Source: Betaproteobacteria bacterium
Lineage (GTDB): Bacteria > Pseudomonadota > Gammaproteobacteria > Burkholderiales > Rhodocyclaceae
Direction: 5' to 3'
DNA length: 18,455 bases
Assembly: GCA_028065725.1 (NCBI GenBank)
Contig: JAPTVL010000458.1
Coordinates: 1 to 18,455 of the forward strand
Part shown: positions 17,713 to 18,455 of the stretch, piece by piece
Layout: the number at the start of each line of letters is the position of its first letter
How positions within the stretch are numbered: the first letter of the stretch is position 1
The notes under the pieces: model-generated
What the model was told of the DNA's origin: nothing
Seen by the model: only the letters and a program-made list of their open reading frames with translations
Database searches by the model: none
Position numbers and translations under genes: made by a program

Positions 17713-17728
17713 CCCTCTCGCGAGGGCG
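17711..17728 (-). terminator. GC-rich hairpin with GCGA tetraloop just after urtA; processing or attenuation site
   Basis: On the minus strand CGCCCTC pairs perfectly with GAGGGCG around a GCGA (GNRA-type) tetraloop. It begins 12 nt after the urtA stop (17741). There is no U-tract, so it is not a classic intrinsic terminator. More likely it blocks 3' exonucleases or causes partial attenuation, leaving more urtA mRNA than downstream mRNA. That would suit a binding protein needed in excess. It shares its last base pair region with the adjoining long palindrome. Confidence 0.55.
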
Positions 17729-17740
17729 CCAGGCTTGTGC

Positions 17741-18455
17741 TTACTTGCTGTCGGGCACGTCCTTCTTCCTGTCGTTGCCGGGGATGTACGGGCTCCACGG
17801 CTGGGCGCGAACCGGACCCTTGGTCTTCCACACCACGTTGAACTGGCCGTCAGCCTTCACTTCGCCAATGAACACGGGCTTGTGCAGGTGATGGTTCTTC
17901 TCGTCCATCTTGATCACGAAGCCTGAGGGCGCCTTGAAGGTCTGCCCTGCCATTGCTGCGATGACCTTGTCGACATCGGTGGACTTGGCTTTCTCGACAG
18001 CCTGCTTCCACATGTGGATGCCGATGTAGGTCGCTTCCATCGGGTCGTTGGTCACAACCGAATCGGCGTTCGGCAGCTTCTGCTTCTTGGCCCAGTCGCG
18101 GTACATCTTGATGAACTTGGCGTTCTGCGGATTCTTGATCGACTGGAAGTAGTTCCAGGCGGCCAGATGGCCGACCAGCGGCTTGGTGTCGACGCCGCGC
18201 AATTCCTCCTCACCCACCGAGAACGCCACCACCGGCACGTCGGTCGCCTTCAGGCCGGCGTTGCCGAGTTCCTTGTAGAAGGGCACGTTGGAGTCGCCGT
18301 TGATGGTGGATACCACCGCGGTCTTCTTGCCCTCGCCGGCGAACTTCTTGATCTTGGCGATGATGGTCTGGTAGTCGCTATGACCGAACGGGGTGTACTC
18401 CTCCATGATGTCGGCCTCGGCCACCCCCTTGGATTTCAGGAAGGCACGCAGGATC
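17741..18455 (-). CDS. urtA: Urea ABC transporter substrate-binding protein UrtA, C-terminal part (5' end beyond window)
   Basis: UrtA is the periplasmic urea-binding protein of the ABC importer (type 1, Leu/Ile/Val-like fold). Only the last 237 residues are in the window, against about 420-430 in full. The frame is open to the right edge (codons reading ILRAFLKSKGVAEADIMEEY), so the GTG at 18424 is not the start. Diagnostic UrtA stretches are EEYTPFGHSDYQTIIAKIKKF, STINGDSNVPFYKELGNAG, FSVGEEELRGVDTKPLVGHL, VTNDPMEATYIGIHMWKQAV and a C-terminal KGPVRAQPWSPYIPGND. It is the first of the urt genes, so the promoter of the whole urt-ure unit is probably outside the window. Two hairpins follow its stop. 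Confidence 0.96.
   Translation of the reverse strand, partial: ILRAFLKSKGVAEADIMEEYTPFGHSDYQTIIAKIKKFAGEGKKTAVVSTINGDSNVPFYKELGNAGLKATDVPVVAFSVGEEELRGVDTKPLVGHLAAWNYFQSIKNPQNAKFIKMYRDWAKKQKLPNADSVVTNDPMEATYIGIHMWKQAVEKAKSTDVDKVIAAMAGQTFKAPSGFVIKMDEKNHHLHKPVFIGEVKADGQFNVVWKTKGPVRAQPWSPYIPGNDRKKDVPDSK

Noticed and set aside
16071..17831. Longer urtB start at 17831
   Set aside because: It would translate the end of urtA and both hairpins and bury the signal peptide that begins at 17651.

Overview
The window looks like the chromosome of a high-G+C betaproteobacterium. I infer this from the protein sequences, from the combination of urtABCDE with urease, and from an RND/HupE/'transmembrane anchor' cluster typical of Nitrosomonadales or Rhodocyclales-type bacteria; no rRNA or other marker is present to confirm it. 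Coding density is very high. I saw no tRNA, rRNA, insertion sequence, integrase or CRISPR array.

Left part (1-8062, + strand): a heavy-metal efflux operon. It holds the 3' end of a periplasmic adaptor gene, a complete 1027-aa CusA/CzcA-type RND pump, a DUF3240 small protein, a TolC-like outer-membrane channel, a HupE/UreJ-type membrane protein, a single-pass 'transmembrane anchor' protein, a 33-codon remnant-like ORF, and an EamA (DMT) transporter with a strongly His-rich C-terminal tail. From the adaptor to the HupE-like gene every junction overlaps by 1-8 nt, so these genes are probably co-translated. The pump's TM4 motif (AIAIGMLLDAAVVVVEN, D402 and E409) lacks the DFG of CzcA/CnrA and the pump lacks the CusA methionine triad. 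With the HupE-like and His-rich partners this points to a divalent metal, nickel being the best guess.

Right part (8175-18455, - strand): one long convergent unit reading urtA (5' end off the window)-urtB-urtC-urtD-urtE-ureD-ureA-ureB-(72-aa HupE-like mini protein)-ureC-ureE-ureF-ureG. It encodes the high-affinity urea ABC transporter followed by nickel-dependent urease and its maturation factors. Most junctions are ATGA or TGACATG. The exception is urtA-urtB, which carries two strong stem-loops, one resembling REP-type palindromes.

Together, UrtABCDE imports urea, UreABC hydrolyses it, and UreDEFG loads nickel. The neighbouring metal cluster may control the nickel supply or its overflow. 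The least described parts are the HupE-like mini protein inside the urease operon, the His-tailed DMT transporter, the DUF3240 and anchor proteins, the urtA-urtB hairpins, and the G10 tract inside ureF.
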